A stretch of DNA of 64,000 nucleotides from Neptuniibacter pectenicola (GCF_001597735.1 NZ_LUTS01000002.1:186001-250000); one strand, 5' to 3'. Shown: positions 5,541-15,074, counted from the stretch's first letter. Notes: a model not told the origin generated them from the letters alone. Translations and numbers: made by a program.

Positions 5541-6785
5541 ATGAGTACACCTATGTTTACCGATATCGCATTGCATCCTGAACTTGAGAGTAATTTGAAA
5601 GCGGCAGGTTATTTGGAAGCCACTGAAGTCCAGACACGCGCTGTTCCTTTATTATTGGAAGGGATGGATTTACTGGTCAGTGCACCAACCGGCAGTGGTA
5701 AAACGGCGGCGTTTTTGATTCCGTTAATTCAAAGCATGATTGGGCAACAGTCGCCGACTAAACAGCCACGTGCGTTAGTTTTAGTGCCAGTACGTGAGCT
5801 AGCGGATCAGATACTCCAGCAGTTTAGTAAATTAGCGCAGAATACAGAGCTTTCTGCGGTTTCTGTGGTTGGGGGGGAGGACTTTAAAGTACAAGAAAAA
5901 CGTTTAGCGTCAGCGGATTTAGTGATCGCAACCCCTGGTCGTTTACTGCCGCATATCGAAAACCAATCTATTGAGTTTGATAGCTTAGATTTTCTTGTGT
6001 TGGATGAAGCGGACCGTATGTTGGAAACCGGGTTTAAGGAGAGTTTGCAGCAGATTCTGTCCGTTTGCCCTGATGCTCGCCAAACCTTGTTGATCTCAGC
6101 TACGCTGCCAAGCACGGTACGTTCGCTTGCGGGGGATATCTTAGATGAACCTGAGTGGGTACAAGTCGGTCAAAAGCGCGAAGCGGCTGAAGGCATTAGG
6201 CAATATATTATGTTGTCTGATGATGTGGGGCATAAAGATAAGCAGCTATGCGCCATGCTAAAAAATGAGGAATACACTAAAGCGATTGTGTTTTGTAATA
6301 GTAAAACCCAAGCACGTCGTTTAGATGGTTTTCTTCGTTACCATAAATTAAAAGCGGCGCTTTTACATGGTGATGTACAGCAAAAGGGGCGCTTTGCCAC
6401 CATTGAGGGGTTTCGTAAAGGCACAACAACCGTACTGGTAACAACCGATCTTGCATCCCGTGGGTTAGATGTTGAGGATGTTGATCTGGTGATTAACTTT
6501 GAGATGCCGCGTAAAGGCGATGTTTATCTACATCGTATTGGCCGAACGGGGCGCGCAGGTGCTGAGGGTGAGGCGGTGTCGTTAGTCGATGCGACTGAGT
6601 GGAATCTGATGTCCTCTATCGAGCGTTATCTAAAAACCCGTTTTAGACGTAAATTGATAGAAGGGTTAGTGGGTAATTATAAAGGCCCGAAAAAACTCAA
6701 AGCCTCAGGTAAAGCTGCCAGCAGTAAGAAAAAGAAGAAAGACACGGGTGCGAAAAAGAAAGCACCGCGTAAGGCTAAGCGTTAA
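5541..6785 (+). CDS. DEAD-box ATP-dependent RNA helicase (SrmB-like)
   Basis: A complete two-RecA-domain helicase of 414 residues. From the start at 5541: motif I 'APTGSGKT' (48-55), 'PVREL' (Ia), 'TPGR' (Ib), DEAD at about 155-158, 'SAT' at about 186-188, and in domain 2 'VTTDLASRGLDVEDVD' and 'HRIGRTGRAG'. The C-terminus is a short Lys-rich tail ('SKKKKKDTGAKKKAPRKAKR') typical of SrmB/RhlE-type helicases that bind rRNA during ribosome assembly. The start could be 5541 (MSTPMF) or 5553 (MFTDIALHP, the more usual family start); neither has a clear ribosome binding site. The SrmB assignment over RhlE is tentative. Confidence 0.93.
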   Translation: MSTPMFTDIALHPELESNLKAAGYLEATEVQTRAVPLLLEGMDLLVSAPTGSGKTAAFLIPLIQSMIGQQSPTKQPRALVLVPVRELADQILQQFSKLAQNTELSAVSVVGGEDFKVQEKRLASADLVIATPGRLLPHIENQSIEFDSLDFLVLDEADRMLETGFKESLQQILSVCPDARQTLLISATLPSTVRSLAGDILDEPEWVQVGQKREAAEGIRQYIMLSDDVGHKDKQLCAMLKNEEYTKAIVFCNSKTQARRLDGFLRYHKLKAALLHGDVQQKGRFATIEGFRKGTTTVLVTTDLASRGLDVEDVDLVINFEMPRKGDVYLHRIGRTGRAGAEGEAVSLVDATEWNLMSSIERYLKTRFRRKLIEGLVGNYKGPKKLKASGKAASSKKKKKDTGAKKKAPRKAKR

Positions 6786-6824
6786 GTTGATTGCCGCCTA
6801 GCAGCAAATGAGTGGGATAAAATA

Positions 6825-6856
6825 GGACGACGTTATTATGCATAATAGCGTCGCCC
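6825..6856. terminator. Long palindrome between convergent helicase and ackA
   Basis: A near-perfect inverted repeat centred on 'attatgcataat' (6829-6852, extended to 6825-6856 with one mismatch) lies between the two convergent stops. It lacks a long T-run, so it may act as an mRNA-stabilising or weak bidirectional terminator hairpin. Confidence 0.5.
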
Positions 6857-6875
6857 ATAGCCGTGAATCGTTAGG

Positions 6876-8054
6876 CTAAGCGATAAGTTCCAACACGTGG
6901 GTTGCAATCATTGCTTCCTCGTTGGTAGGTATAACGCGTATGGTAACCGCCGATTCGCTTAAGCTAATCACGCTGTCCCCTTTGCTGTTCGCCTCGTTAG
7001 AAAATTTAACCCCCAGCCAATGGCAACGGGTTAAGATTCTTTGGCGCACATCGGCATCATTTTCACCCACACCGCCGGTAAAGACGATCTGTTCTAAGCC
7101 TTCTAGTGCGGCAGCTAAACGGCCAATTTCTAAGGCGGCGCGATAGCAGAACATCTCAATGGCTTCTTCGGCTTCCGGTTGCTCCGCGCGATGAAGTTCG
7201 AGCATATCGGAGCTGATCCCTGAAACACCTAACCAACCGCTTTTTTTATAGATCAGTGCTTCTAGCTCATCGGCATCCATTTGGTGCTGACGTTGGAGGT
7301 AAAGCAGCACGCCCGGGTCAATGTTGCCGCATCGACTGCCCATAGGTAAGCCGTCCACGGCAGTAAAGCCCATAGAGGACGCAACTGAAATGCCTTGTTT
7401 AATCGCACACATGCTTGCACCGGCACCTAAATGACAGACAACCGTATTCAGTGATGGACTCTGGCGTTGATTAAGTTGGCGCTGAATAAATTCGTACGAT
7501 AAACCATGAAAACCATAACGCCGAACGCCTTCGTCTGTGTATTGCCGAGGCAGGGCGTAGTTTTTTTCTAAGTTACTTTGTTTACTATGAAACATCGTAT
7601 CGAAACAGGCAACTTGCGGCAGATTAGGGGCAAGTGCTTCACAGGCTTCAATCAGACGAAGGTTGTATGGCTGATGTAACGGCGCAAGAGGAATAAGTGC
7701 GCTTAATTGCGCTTTAATCTCGTCACTGATTACGCAAGGTTCGCTAAAATCGCTTCCGCCATGTACAACACGATGACCTATGGCGACTAAGCTACTTTCA
7801 GGTAGGTGCTGATTCAGCCAGTTTAAAATTGTTTGTAAACATGCTTGGTGGCGCTCTTCCTTCGGTACCGATAGGTAATCTGGCGAGCTTTGCTCAAGTG
7901 TCGCGCCGCTTGCATCTTTAACTCTAAAGCGGGGGGTATTTAAAATATTCCCTAACTTAAAGCCATACAATAAGGTAAGCGCCCCATTTTTTAATTCAAA
8001 AAGGGCGCACTTTAAGCTAGAAGAGCCACCATTAACGGTCAGAATTGTCTTCAT
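6876..8054 (-). CDS. ackA: Acetate kinase (acetate/propionate kinase family)
   Basis: Interconverts acetyl phosphate + ADP and acetate + ATP in the cytoplasm. Family signatures: N-terminal 'ILTVNGGSSSLKCALFEL', 'GHRVVHGG', 'CFDTMFH', 'RRYGFHGLSYEF', 'VVCHLGAGASMCAI', and C-terminal 'VFTGGVGENDADVRQRIL' and 'IPTNEEAMIA'. The length of 392 residues is normal. I chose the ATG at 8054 because 'MKTILTVNGGSSS' is the family start; the longer frame to 8090 lies inside the upstream gene. It overlaps the 3' end of the phosphotransacetylase gene by 23 bp, so the two are surely one operon. Substrate preference (acetate, propionate or butyrate) cannot be read from sequence alone. Confidence 0.93.
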   Translation of the reverse strand: MKTILTVNGGSSSLKCALFELKNGALTLLYGFKLGNILNTPRFRVKDASGATLEQSSPDYLSVPKEERHQACLQTILNWLNQHLPESSLVAIGHRVVHGGSDFSEPCVISDEIKAQLSALIPLAPLHQPYNLRLIEACEALAPNLPQVACFDTMFHSKQSNLEKNYALPRQYTDEGVRRYGFHGLSYEFIQRQLNQRQSPSLNTVVCHLGAGASMCAIKQGISVASSMGFTAVDGLPMGSRCGNIDPGVLLYLQRQHQMDADELEALIYKKSGWLGVSGISSDMLELHRAEQPEAEEAIEMFCYRAALEIGRLAAALEGLEQIVFTGGVGENDADVRQRILTRCHWLGVKFSNEANSKGDSVISLSESAVTIRVIPTNEEAMIATHVLELIA

Positions 8055-9024
8055 AATTAGAATTCTTGTGATGAACCATATGGGACGCAAGTGCGCAGGA
8101 TGCTAAACGGGCTAATGTTTTATCAGCACGACTGGTAAGGATGATGGGTACTTTAGCGCCCAATGCTATGCCTGCAGATTTGGCATTCGCTAAATAAATA
8201 AGCTGTTTAGCGATCATGTTTGCCGCCTCTAGATCGGGAGCCAGAAGAATATCGGCATCACCTGATACATCAGAGACGATATGTTTATCGATGGCGGCTT
8301 GTTGGGAGATGGCATTATCAAACGCTAACGGTCCATCCAATAAACCGCCTGTAATCTGTCCGCGATCAGACATTTTACACAGCGCTGCAGCATCAATGGT
8401 GCTTTGAATATTAGGTTTTACTTTTTCAACGGCTGAAAGAATGGCCACTTTAGGTACATCAACGCCTAAGGCGTGGCAGAAATCGATCGCATTTTGCGTG
8501 ATGTCGGCTTTGCAGTAGAGGTCTGGCACTATGTTAATTGCCGCATCCGTAATAATCAGCGGTTTATGGTAATTAGGGATATCGAACACAAACACATGAC
8601 TTAAACGTCGTTCAGTACGAATACCTTTTATTTTGTGTACCACCGCGCGTAATAACTCGGCTGTGCCTAAATGGCCTTTCATTAATGCTTCTGCTTCACC
8701 GCGTTTGACGATCTCGCAGGCTATTTCGGCAGCGGCATGGCTGTGTTCAGTATTGATAAGTTCAAAGTCGTTGATGTTGAGGTTTTGCTCCTCAGCAACG
8801 GCGCGAATTTTGTTTTCTGGGCCTACAAGCGTAGGGATAATCAAATTATGTTCTGCTGCCTCAACAGCACCAATAAGACTGTTACTATCAACAGGGTGGG
8901 CAACAACTGTACGAATTGGGCGTGCTTTTTCAGCTTGTTTTATAAAAAACTCTAGCTGATCATGCAGGGGCGGTTTCTCTTGAATAACCATTGAGACCTC
9001 AGGAACTTTATCAAAAAGTAACAT
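8032..9024 (-). CDS. Phosphate acetyl/butyryltransferase
   Basis: Converts acyl-CoA + Pi to acyl phosphate, feeding the downstream acetate kinase. The 330-residue PTA_PTB domain shows 'VVAHPVDSNSLIGAVEAA', 'IIPTLVGPENKI', 'EALMKGHLGTAELLRAV', 'RRLSHVFVFDIP' and 'ITDAAINIVPD'. This short form belongs to the group annotated as phosphate acetyltransferase or phosphotransbutyrylase and not to the long three-domain Pta. Start at ATG 9024 ('MLLFDKVPEV'), preceded by AAAAGGGA; the frame extends to 9057 without a better start. A 366-bp gap separates it from the next gene upstream. Confidence 0.88.
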   Translation of the reverse strand: MLLFDKVPEVSMVIQEKPPLHDQLEFFIKQAEKARPIRTVVAHPVDSNSLIGAVEAAEHNLIIPTLVGPENKIRAVAEEQNLNINDFELINTEHSHAAAEIACEIVKRGEAEALMKGHLGTAELLRAVVHKIKGIRTERRLSHVFVFDIPNYHKPLIITDAAINIVPDLYCKADITQNAIDFCHALGVDVPKVAILSAVEKVKPNIQSTIDAAALCKMSDRGQITGGLLDGPLAFDNAISQQAAIDKHIVSDVSGDADILLAPDLEAANMIAKQLIYLANAKSAGIALGAKVPIILTSRADKTLARLASCALASHMVHHKNSNYEDNSDR

Positions 9025-9327
9025 GCTAATATCCCTTTTAATGCGGTGTATTAACACTAGAATATACTAAGCCAATGACTTAATTATGACGCACTGCAGC
9101 ATTAGTTCTACTGATATATATCATTTTAAGTTGAAGGTTTCAAAAAATAGCGTTTATAAAGGCAAGGTCTTTACGACTATCATGCTAATAGACGTGATTG
9201 GCATGGGCTTTCTCCTTGTGCGAAAGGCTCAACAGGCCAATAATTGATTCATCGCTTTATGTACACTTCTATCGGTGTGAGCTGCTAGGATAGGAGGTAG
9301 AATAGGTTATAGTTAAAGCAGATGCGG

Positions 9328-9333
9328 TATAAT
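9328..9333 (+). promoter_or_regulatory. Candidate -10 box for the DUF2333 gene
   Basis: The gap 9025-9390 holds a consensus TATAAT at 9328-9333, about 57 bp before the ATG at 9391, with only a poor -35 region upstream. 'ggggtgagg' before the ATG supplies the ribosome binding site. Nothing else was recognised in this gap. Confidence 0.35.
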
Positions 9334-9390
9334 GTGCTGTATCGGGCTTTCAGGCTGCAACGATTGCGCTTTATGGGGTGAGGAACGTTC

Positions 9391-10425
9391 ATGGGATTTT
9401 TGATCGATTGGTTTTTGGATTTTTGGGATAATATGCCCGGTGGGAAAATAAGCCGCGCGTGTTTTTCGGTAGTGACGCTTGTGGTTATCCTCTCTATGCC
9501 TTTGGGGGTTTATTGGAGCTTTACGCCTGCGGCGTTTGATCCTATTGCTGAAGCAAAAGCGGATGCACAGGAACGAGGGCTTGAATCCACGACGGGTTAT
9601 ACCACGGTTTTTACGTTGTATCGCTTGGTTGATACCTTACTTCATAAGCCGGGTGGGTACATTAGCAATGATGTAACACCTCCGGGGCTGTGGCTAGATA
9701 ATATAAGTAACTGGGAATATGGCGTGTTGGTGCAGTCTCGTGATTTAGCGAGGGCGATGCGTAAAGATTTTAGCCGCTCCCAATCTCAATCTGTAGAGTA
9801 TTTAGCGCTGACAGTGGCTGAACCGCAACTCAACTTTGATGCCAATAGCTGGCTAATCCCTTCGTCTGAATCACAATATAAAGAGGGTTTAGACGCGTTG
9901 TTAAGTTATCAGCTGGCGTTAGCGAGTACTGAGGAAACTGAAGCGCAGTTTTTTGCCCGAGCAGATAATCTTAATAACTGGCTGGGTGATGTACAAACGC
10001 GTTTGGGAAGCTTATCTCAACGCTTGAGTGCCAGTGTAGGTCAGAAGCGTTTGAATACCGATTTAGCTGGGGATGCCGAGGCGGAACAATCAACGGTAGT
10101 CGCGAGTGAGACCGAAATTAAAACCGCATGGCTAGAGATCGATGATGTCTTCTTTGAGGCGCGGGGATCCGCATGGGCTTTATTACATATTCTGAAAGCG
10201 ATCGAACATGATTTTGGGGGTGTTTTAGATAAGAAAAATGCCCGTGTGAGCTTGCGACAAATTATACGTGAGCTGGAAGCCACGCAAGATACAGTATGGA
10301 GCCCTATGATCCTTAATGGGGGGGGATTTGGCCTTTTTGCAAATCACTCTTTAGTGATGGCGAACTATATTTCCCGTGCGAATGCTTCAATTATCGATTT
10401 GCGTGAGCTTTTATCGCGCGGCTAA
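9391..10425 (+). CDS. DUF2333 family inner-membrane protein
   Basis: A 344-residue protein with one N-terminal membrane segment (about residues 24-44, 'FSVVTLVVILSMPLGVYWSF') and a large periplasmic part. 'HKPGGYISNDVTPPGLWLDN' and 'NWEYGVLVQSRDLARAMRKDFSRSQSQS' are hallmarks of DUF2333, a family found widely in gammaproteobacteria with unknown function. Helix-rich C-terminal half ('VSLRQIIRELEATQDTVW'). Monocistronic, followed by a clear terminator. Function not assignable; probably envelope-related. Confidence 0.88.
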   Translation: MGFLIDWFLDFWDNMPGGKISRACFSVVTLVVILSMPLGVYWSFTPAAFDPIAEAKADAQERGLESTTGYTTVFTLYRLVDTLLHKPGGYISNDVTPPGLWLDNISNWEYGVLVQSRDLARAMRKDFSRSQSQSVEYLALTVAEPQLNFDANSWLIPSSESQYKEGLDALLSYQLALASTEETEAQFFARADNLNNWLGDVQTRLGSLSQRLSASVGQKRLNTDLAGDAEAEQSTVVASETEIKTAWLEIDDVFFEARGSAWALLHILKAIEHDFGGVLDKKNARVSLRQIIRELEATQDTVWSPMILNGGGFGLFANHSLVMANYISRANASIIDLRELLSRG

Positions 10426-10454
10426 GCGTTTAGATCGATTTTGTTGACCAAATA

Positions 10455-10479
10455 AGAGAGCTTTTGCTCTCTTTTTTTG
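10455..10479 (+). terminator. Rho-independent terminator after DUF2333 gene
   Basis: AGAGAGC-TTTT-GCTCTCT stem-loop (10455-10472) followed by seven T. Confidence 0.9.
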
Positions 10480-10524
10480 TATTAGGGCTACACTGAATGA
10501 TAATAATGGCAAAGGGGGAGGATT

Positions 10525-10974
10525 ATGCCACGCCGTTTTATCAGGCACCCTACGGGGATACCTATTCAGATCTCTATACCTAATTGCAATGCCGACCTAC
10601 CTGAACATAGATCCAACTGCGATGCTCATCGTGTGCAAACGAATGATATTAGTGTGGGTGGGCTTTCTTGTGAATCACCCGAAATCATGAATGCAGGGCA
10701 GGCTGTAGAGGTGGAAATCTGGTTAAATAACCCATCCTTTAAAACCATTGGCCATGTTCTATGGTGTAAAGGACAGGGATCTGGCTATCTTGTGGGTATT
10801 GGCTTTTCTGACTTCGCGACCGCGTATTCGGTCAGAATGGTCGAGCAGGTATGCCATATTGAAGAGTATCGTAAGCAGATACTGATTGAAGAGGGGCGAG
10901 ACTTGAGCTCTGAAGCCGCAGCAGAAGAGTGGATTGGTAAATACGCTGCGGATTTTCCCTCGTACCCTTGTTAA
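10525..10974 (+). CDS. PilZ-domain c-di-GMP-binding protein
   Basis: A stand-alone PilZ domain of 149 residues. The N-terminal arginine motif appears as 'RRFIRHPTGIP' and the second c-di-GMP contact as 'NDISVGGLSCES' (D/NxSxxG). The beta-barrel core follows ('VEIWLNNPSFKTIGHVLWCK'). It has a C-terminal helical extension ('EQVCHIEEYRKQILIEEG', 'AAAEEWIGKYAADFP'). Good ribosome binding site 'gggggagg' 6 nt before the ATG. It is presumably a cytoplasmic receptor for the c-di-GMP made and broken by the enzymes encoded later in this window; its target is unknown. Next to the envelope gene block but not in an operon with it. Confidence 0.9.
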   Translation: MPRRFIRHPTGIPIQISIPNCNADLPEHRSNCDAHRVQTNDISVGGLSCESPEIMNAGQAVEVEIWLNNPSFKTIGHVLWCKGQGSGYLVGIGFSDFATAYSVRMVEQVCHIEEYRKQILIEEGRDLSSEAAAEEWIGKYAADFPSYPC

Positions 10975-11064
10975 CTGATCTATAAAACACAACAGCCTCA
11001 TGGGTACGCAATCGGTGTCCAGCTATTCTAGTAACTGGCCCACAACGGTCATCGAGGTCACCAC

Positions 11065-12906
11065 TTAAAGAAGGGGTTGAACCTCGAGGTTACGCTCTTT
11101 GCTGATCAGCCATTCGCCATCTACATTTTTAATGATAAGACGTTTGCGGGTTTTATCTTTGTAGCCGTTCGCCGCTTCATAGCTGATCCAGAAATCAACA
11201 CTCACCATTGAGTCGGTTTGTTGGATATTCATAAATGGGCCGCGCTCTAACTTAATCCATTCGGGCGTTGTTAACGCGGTGTGTCTCTGTTTTAGCCAGC
11301 GCTGATGGGTCTTATATGCACCATTGAAGGTTGCGGTATAGGTGAATATATAATCTTCGTGGTTCTGGGCTTGCCATGCATGCTGCCACCGATCAATTAA
11401 CGCTGTAGCCTCAGTCAGGGGAGACTGTTCAACAGCAACGGTGGCCGTCTTGTTTTGAGCCGCTGAAGGTGCGGGCGCTTGCTGTTCTTGCTGTACATCG
11501 CCGGTCTGTGGTGTTTCGGCTAGCGTAGGGGCGGGTGTGGCATTGCTGGCGACTGTTTGAGTGTCTTGTGTTGATCTGTCTTCGGCGCTAGAGGCTTCGA
11601 CATTCTTCACTGCGTTTTGCGCTTCAGCCGTCATAACGGCCTCGACAAATTTATCGTCAGCCTTAGCTGGTACTGCCTGCGTTTTGGGTGTTGCTTGTTG
11701 CTTTTGGGCTTCGATCAATGCCATCTGTAGGCGATTGTTCTCTATTTTCGCTTCTGTTAATTCTGTTTCTAGTTGTAGTAGTTTTATCTTAACTTCAGTC
11801 TGGAATGCGTCTGCGGGTATAGGCGCTGCCGGTTTCGCTGCGATGGTTTCAGCAGGGGTGTTTGGCGATGTGTCTGTGACGTCGCTGGTTGCAGCGATTG
11901 TGTTGCTGGCTTTAGGCGCATCTTTTGACACGCTAGGCGGTGTAACGCTGACATCGTTAGGGGCTGCGGTTCCTGACGCTGTAGGTGCGGCTTCAGCAAA
12001 AACGGAGGAGGTCGTCGTTGAGGCTGCCACCGCTTCAGCGGGTTCATTTTGAAACAAGAAGTGGTTTATACCTACCCCTAAGGCCAAAATGAGAGCAAAT
12101 GCGAGGGCAATCATACCTGAGTGATTGGCATGTAAAGGCTTGTTGCCGTGTTCACTGCTCACAAAGTCTTTGCGAGTAATAACATCTTTATGGATCAGAG
12201 GTGGCAGCAACGCTTTAAGGCGACTAATACGGCCCTCTGTTTGTTCGATCATTAGGAAATCAGTGCCTATCTCGTAAGGCGTGGGTGGTAGGCCTTTGAT
12301 CGCAGATAGGTAGTATATATATCCTTCGATATCATCTGTTTGAAGAGGATCTAGGGTGACTTCGGTTTTAATCCAGTTATGAAAATCAGCTTCTGGCGTC
12401 TTACCTGTGTGAATCACTAAATAATCTTTGCGAACAACGATCAGCTTTATGGCGCCGGCGGTTGTTTCTGATGTTAAGCAAAGTTGTTTGAGTGCGTCAG
12501 CTACATCGACAGATGAATCTATCGCTTCTTGATCAATGACGACTAAGCAATATTGTCCGGCGGCTTTTGTATCACGTAGTGCTTGAATCAGGTCTTTTTT
12601 CTGTTTGGGGACCTGGAGGCACTCGGCTAGCTCGGCATAAAACTGAGAGGGTTTTGTGAGTGCAGTGTCGAGTCGTACAACAGGCACCCCTTTATGTTGG
12701 TAGTCGCTAATTAGCTCAGAAACGAGTGTTGTTTTACCTGTGCCTTCTACCCCTTTAAGGATAACTGCACCGTGGTTGTCGAGAGCGTCACGCAAAGCAT
12801 AAAGCGCTTTCTTGTAACCCCTATGTCGATACGGGGTGGTTACAGGGTGCGCGCTATTATCTGATCCGTTGTTACTCTCAGCATGAAGCTGATTTTCCTG
12901 TAGCAT
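11065..12906 (-). CDS. ExeA-like AAA ATPase with membrane anchor and periplasmic Cds6-type domain
   Basis: 613 residues. The N-terminal cytoplasmic AAA module has Walker A 'GVEGTGKTT' (52-60) and Walker B 'LVVIDQ' (121-126), and resembles the ExeA/GspA ATPases of secretin assembly. One membrane span follows at 265-285 ('IALAFALILALGVGI'), then a long Ala/Pro/Thr-rich linker with a short coiled coil ('IKLLQLETELTEAKIENNRL'). A C-terminal domain of about 110 residues (from 'ALIDRWQHAWQAQNHEDYI') matches the NTF2-like domain that ends L,D-transpeptidases of the Cds6 type. The ExeA family normally ends in a peptidoglycan-binding domain, so a link to the cell wall is likely. Three neighbours share the same C-terminal domain. 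Confidence 0.8.
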   Translation of the reverse strand: MLQENQLHAESNNGSDNSAHPVTTPYRHRGYKKALYALRDALDNHGAVILKGVEGTGKTTLVSELISDYQHKGVPVVRLDTALTKPSQFYAELAECLQVPKQKKDLIQALRDTKAAGQYCLVVIDQEAIDSSVDVADALKQLCLTSETTAGAIKLIVVRKDYLVIHTGKTPEADFHNWIKTEVTLDPLQTDDIEGYIYYLSAIKGLPPTPYEIGTDFLMIEQTEGRISRLKALLPPLIHKDVITRKDFVSSEHGNKPLHANHSGMIALAFALILALGVGINHFLFQNEPAEAVAASTTTSSVFAEAAPTASGTAAPNDVSVTPPSVSKDAPKASNTIAATSDVTDTSPNTPAETIAAKPAAPIPADAFQTEVKIKLLQLETELTEAKIENNRLQMALIEAQKQQATPKTQAVPAKADDKFVEAVMTAEAQNAVKNVEASSAEDRSTQDTQTVASNATPAPTLAETPQTGDVQQEQQAPAPSAAQNKTATVAVEQSPLTEATALIDRWQHAWQAQNHEDYIFTYTATFNGAYKTHQRWLKQRHTALTTPEWIKLERGPFMNIQQTDSMVSVDFWISYEAANGYKDKTRKRLIIKNVDGEWLISKERNLEVQPLL

Positions 12907-13040
12907 GATTAAGGCTAATCTCGATTACATTTTATATGTATAAGTTAGCTGCAATTATATTCCTTTTGGATACGACTTCCAATTACAGAGTGTGTTAACT
13001 GCTCTACTCTTAACGGCGGTAGAGCAGGTTGCCAATGAGC

Positions 13041-13412
13041 TTACTGCTCAATCGCTGTTTTTAATGTGTCTTGATAGGGCGGCCAGCCCATCGCTTTGCC
13101 ACCGAGCAAGTGTAGATGTATATGGTAAACCGTTTGGCCACCATCTTCATTGCAGTTAAACACAGTACGGTAACCGCTTTCATCAAAACCCATCTGTTTA
13201 GCAATGGTGGCAGCACTTTTGACCATATGACCAATCAAAGAGGTTTGCGTTTCACTGATATCATTGAGCGTTGATATGTGTGTGCGCGGAATAATGAGCA
13301 GATGCGTGGGCGCTTGGGGATTGATGTCATTAAAAGCAACGACGTGTTCATCCTCATAAACGATCTGTGCCGGTATCTCTTTATTGATGATTTTGCAAAA
13401 AAGGCAGTCCAT
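13041..13412 (-). CDS. hinT: HIT-family purine nucleoside phosphoramidase HinT
   Basis: 123-residue HIT protein that hydrolyses AMP-lysine or aminoacyl-AMP type phosphoramidates. The start 'MDCLFCKIINKEIPA' is the family N-terminus and 'VYHIHLHLLGG' is the histidine triad (HxHxH) containing the catalytic His. Full length, ATG start, single gene between two envelope genes. The order beside the ExeA-like gene has no obvious functional meaning. Confidence 0.95.
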   Translation of the reverse strand: MDCLFCKIINKEIPAQIVYEDEHVVAFNDINPQAPTHLLIIPRTHISTLNDISETQTSLIGHMVKSAATIAKQMGFDESGYRTVFNCNEDGGQTVYHIHLHLLGGKAMGWPPYQDTLKTAIEQ

Positions 13413-13829
13413 GTTTCTCTCTCGATAAAGCTTTTCTAGCAGTATAGCGAGATTCGTTGATGTTAAACAATAGCGCTTTATTGCTGCCCCGTAGGTTGTG
13501 CTGTGCTCTGTATGTGCCGTTGGGGGGGCAACGGCATTATCCTTTGAAAGGCCTGTTGCTATTGAGGACTACGGTGGAATGCTCCTCCTTTTATTCCCTA
13601 GATCCATCGGGATTAATGTAAATCAATGTGGCGGTAAGTTGGTTTTAAAAAACGATAAAAGCCTTAAACTGGTAGGCTTCTGCCAAAAACGTTGATATAG
13701 GTGCTATAAAATGTATTTTTTGGCAGATGTTTCTTTGAATTTACTGAATTATGCCGATAAATTAAGTCCAATTAGTGGTGAATGTAGTTATAATCAATGG
13801 CTAAATTGATAGTAGGGTTGTTTGGGTAG
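13413..13829. other. 417-bp intergenic region between divergent hinT and L,D-transpeptidase genes
   Basis: No supported gene. The frame at 13498-13695 lacks a ribosome binding site and family resemblance. A TATAAT-like box at 13789-13794 lies about 36 bp before the transpeptidase start but has no matching -35. The AT-rich right half presumably carries promoters. Confidence 0.4.
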
Positions 13830-15044
13830 ATGACGAAAGGATTGATCTGTTCTCTAGTAGCTTTAGTGACATGTTTTTCTGTTACCAGTGCGGTTTCCGG
13901 TGAGCTATCTGACGCTCCCTATGGCTTATCAGAGGGAAATGAAGCGCTTTTATTAAGCGGTTTAAAAAATCTGAGTAGTCATGAGCTAGATTCTGCGTTA
14001 ACTGATCTTAAGCAGTTGACTGAACGTCGTCCTGATTTTCGTCTTGCACAGCTTGTCTATGCGGATATCTTATCTGCTCAGGCACAAGGGGCACCGTTAA
14101 GCAGTTCAGGTAGTCATAGTGATAAACAGAAAATCGATGGTTTAATCTCTGAGGCGAAAGTGCGCTTATTGATGGAGATGGAAAAACCATCGGCAGATAT
14201 GTTGCCTGCTGATATGTTGAAAATGTCAGAAAATCAGAAGTACGCGGTGGTTGTTGATACGCGACTTTCTCGATTGTTCCTCTTTGAAAATCACGAGGGT
14301 GTCCCTGTTTTAGTTAACGATTTTTATGCGTCTTATGGGCGTGGGGGCGTCGGCAAAGAAAAAAGAGGGGATCTGAAAACACCGTTAGGCGTTTATTTTA
14401 TAACGGGTCGTTTAGAGGATGAAAACCTCCCTTCACGTTATGGTTCAGGCGCGCTACCTCTTAATTATCCCAATGTTTGGGATGAGCGGTTGGGTCGTAC
14501 TGGCAACGGAATATGGTTGCATGGTTCCCCCGTTGAAACCTACAGCCGCCCACCTAAAGCAAGTGAAGGCTGTATCTCCCTAACCAACCCCGATTTTATC
14601 GAGTTAGATCAGAAAATTGATTTTAAAGACACACCTGTACTGGTTGGACACAATATTCGTTGGATTAAGAAGCAGGACTGGTTAGCGCAAAGCGAACGGT
14701 TTAATGGCTTAATTGAACGTTGGGCCGCCGATTGGGAAAGTTTGGATCATGGGCGCTATATTCAAAACTATGGGGCCAACTATACCGATGGAAAAAGAGA
14801 TTTTGAGGCGTTCTCCCGCTATAAGCAACGGGTTAATAGCAGTAAAAAATTCATCGATATAAACATTAATGATTTAAGCTTATATCGCTACCCCGATAAC
14901 CCTGATCTAGTTGTCGCGACGTTTCGGCAAGACTATAAAAGTAGTAACCTTCAGGGTGAGTCAATCAAGCGTCAGTATTGGAACTTTAAGGATGGTCGTT
15001 GGCGTATTGCCTATGAAGGTAAACCCTCGTCAGGTAAACCCTAG
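13830..15044 (+). CDS. L,D-transpeptidase (YkuD) with C-terminal Cds6-type domain
   Basis: 404 residues with a signal peptide (cleavage near 'SAVSG', 20-24). A helical region (about 35-115) comes first. The YkuD catalytic domain (about 137-272) starts 'YAVVVDTRLSRLFLFE' and contains 'IWLHGSP' (His231) and 'SEGCISLTN' with catalytic Cys248. The C-terminal NTF2-like domain (about 290-404, 'LIERWAADWESLDHGRYIQN') is the one named after Cds6 of Citrobacter, where such proteins crosslink peptidoglycan or modify the envelope. Works in the periplasm on meso-DAP-containing peptides. The gene for the pseudo-ATPase with the same C-terminal domain starts 30 bp downstream, so they are co-transcribed. Confidence 0.92.
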   Translation: MTKGLICSLVALVTCFSVTSAVSGELSDAPYGLSEGNEALLLSGLKNLSSHELDSALTDLKQLTERRPDFRLAQLVYADILSAQAQGAPLSSSGSHSDKQKIDGLISEAKVRLLMEMEKPSADMLPADMLKMSENQKYAVVVDTRLSRLFLFENHEGVPVLVNDFYASYGRGGVGKEKRGDLKTPLGVYFITGRLEDENLPSRYGSGALPLNYPNVWDERLGRTGNGIWLHGSPVETYSRPPKASEGCISLTNPDFIELDQKIDFKDTPVLVGHNIRWIKKQDWLAQSERFNGLIERWAADWESLDHGRYIQNYGANYTDGKRDFEAFSRYKQRVNSSKKFIDININDLSLYRYPDNPDLVVATFRQDYKSSNLQGESIKRQYWNFKDGRWRIAYEGKPSSGKP

Positions 15045-15074
15045 TCCCCATGACTGAATCCGGCCCTATACTTT

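Noticed and set aside
7600-9024. Possible polyhydroxyalkanoate or fermentation operon around ackA
   Set aside because: Only the phosphotransacylase/kinase pair is present; no PHA or fermentation gene adjoins.
11561-12052. Long frame opposite the ExeA-like gene
   Set aside because: Antisense shadow of the Ala/Thr/Pro-rich linker; low-complexity regions commonly leave such open frames.
13498-13695. 65-residue frame in the hinT/transpeptidase gap
   Set aside because: No ribosome binding site, odd composition, and no recognisable domain.
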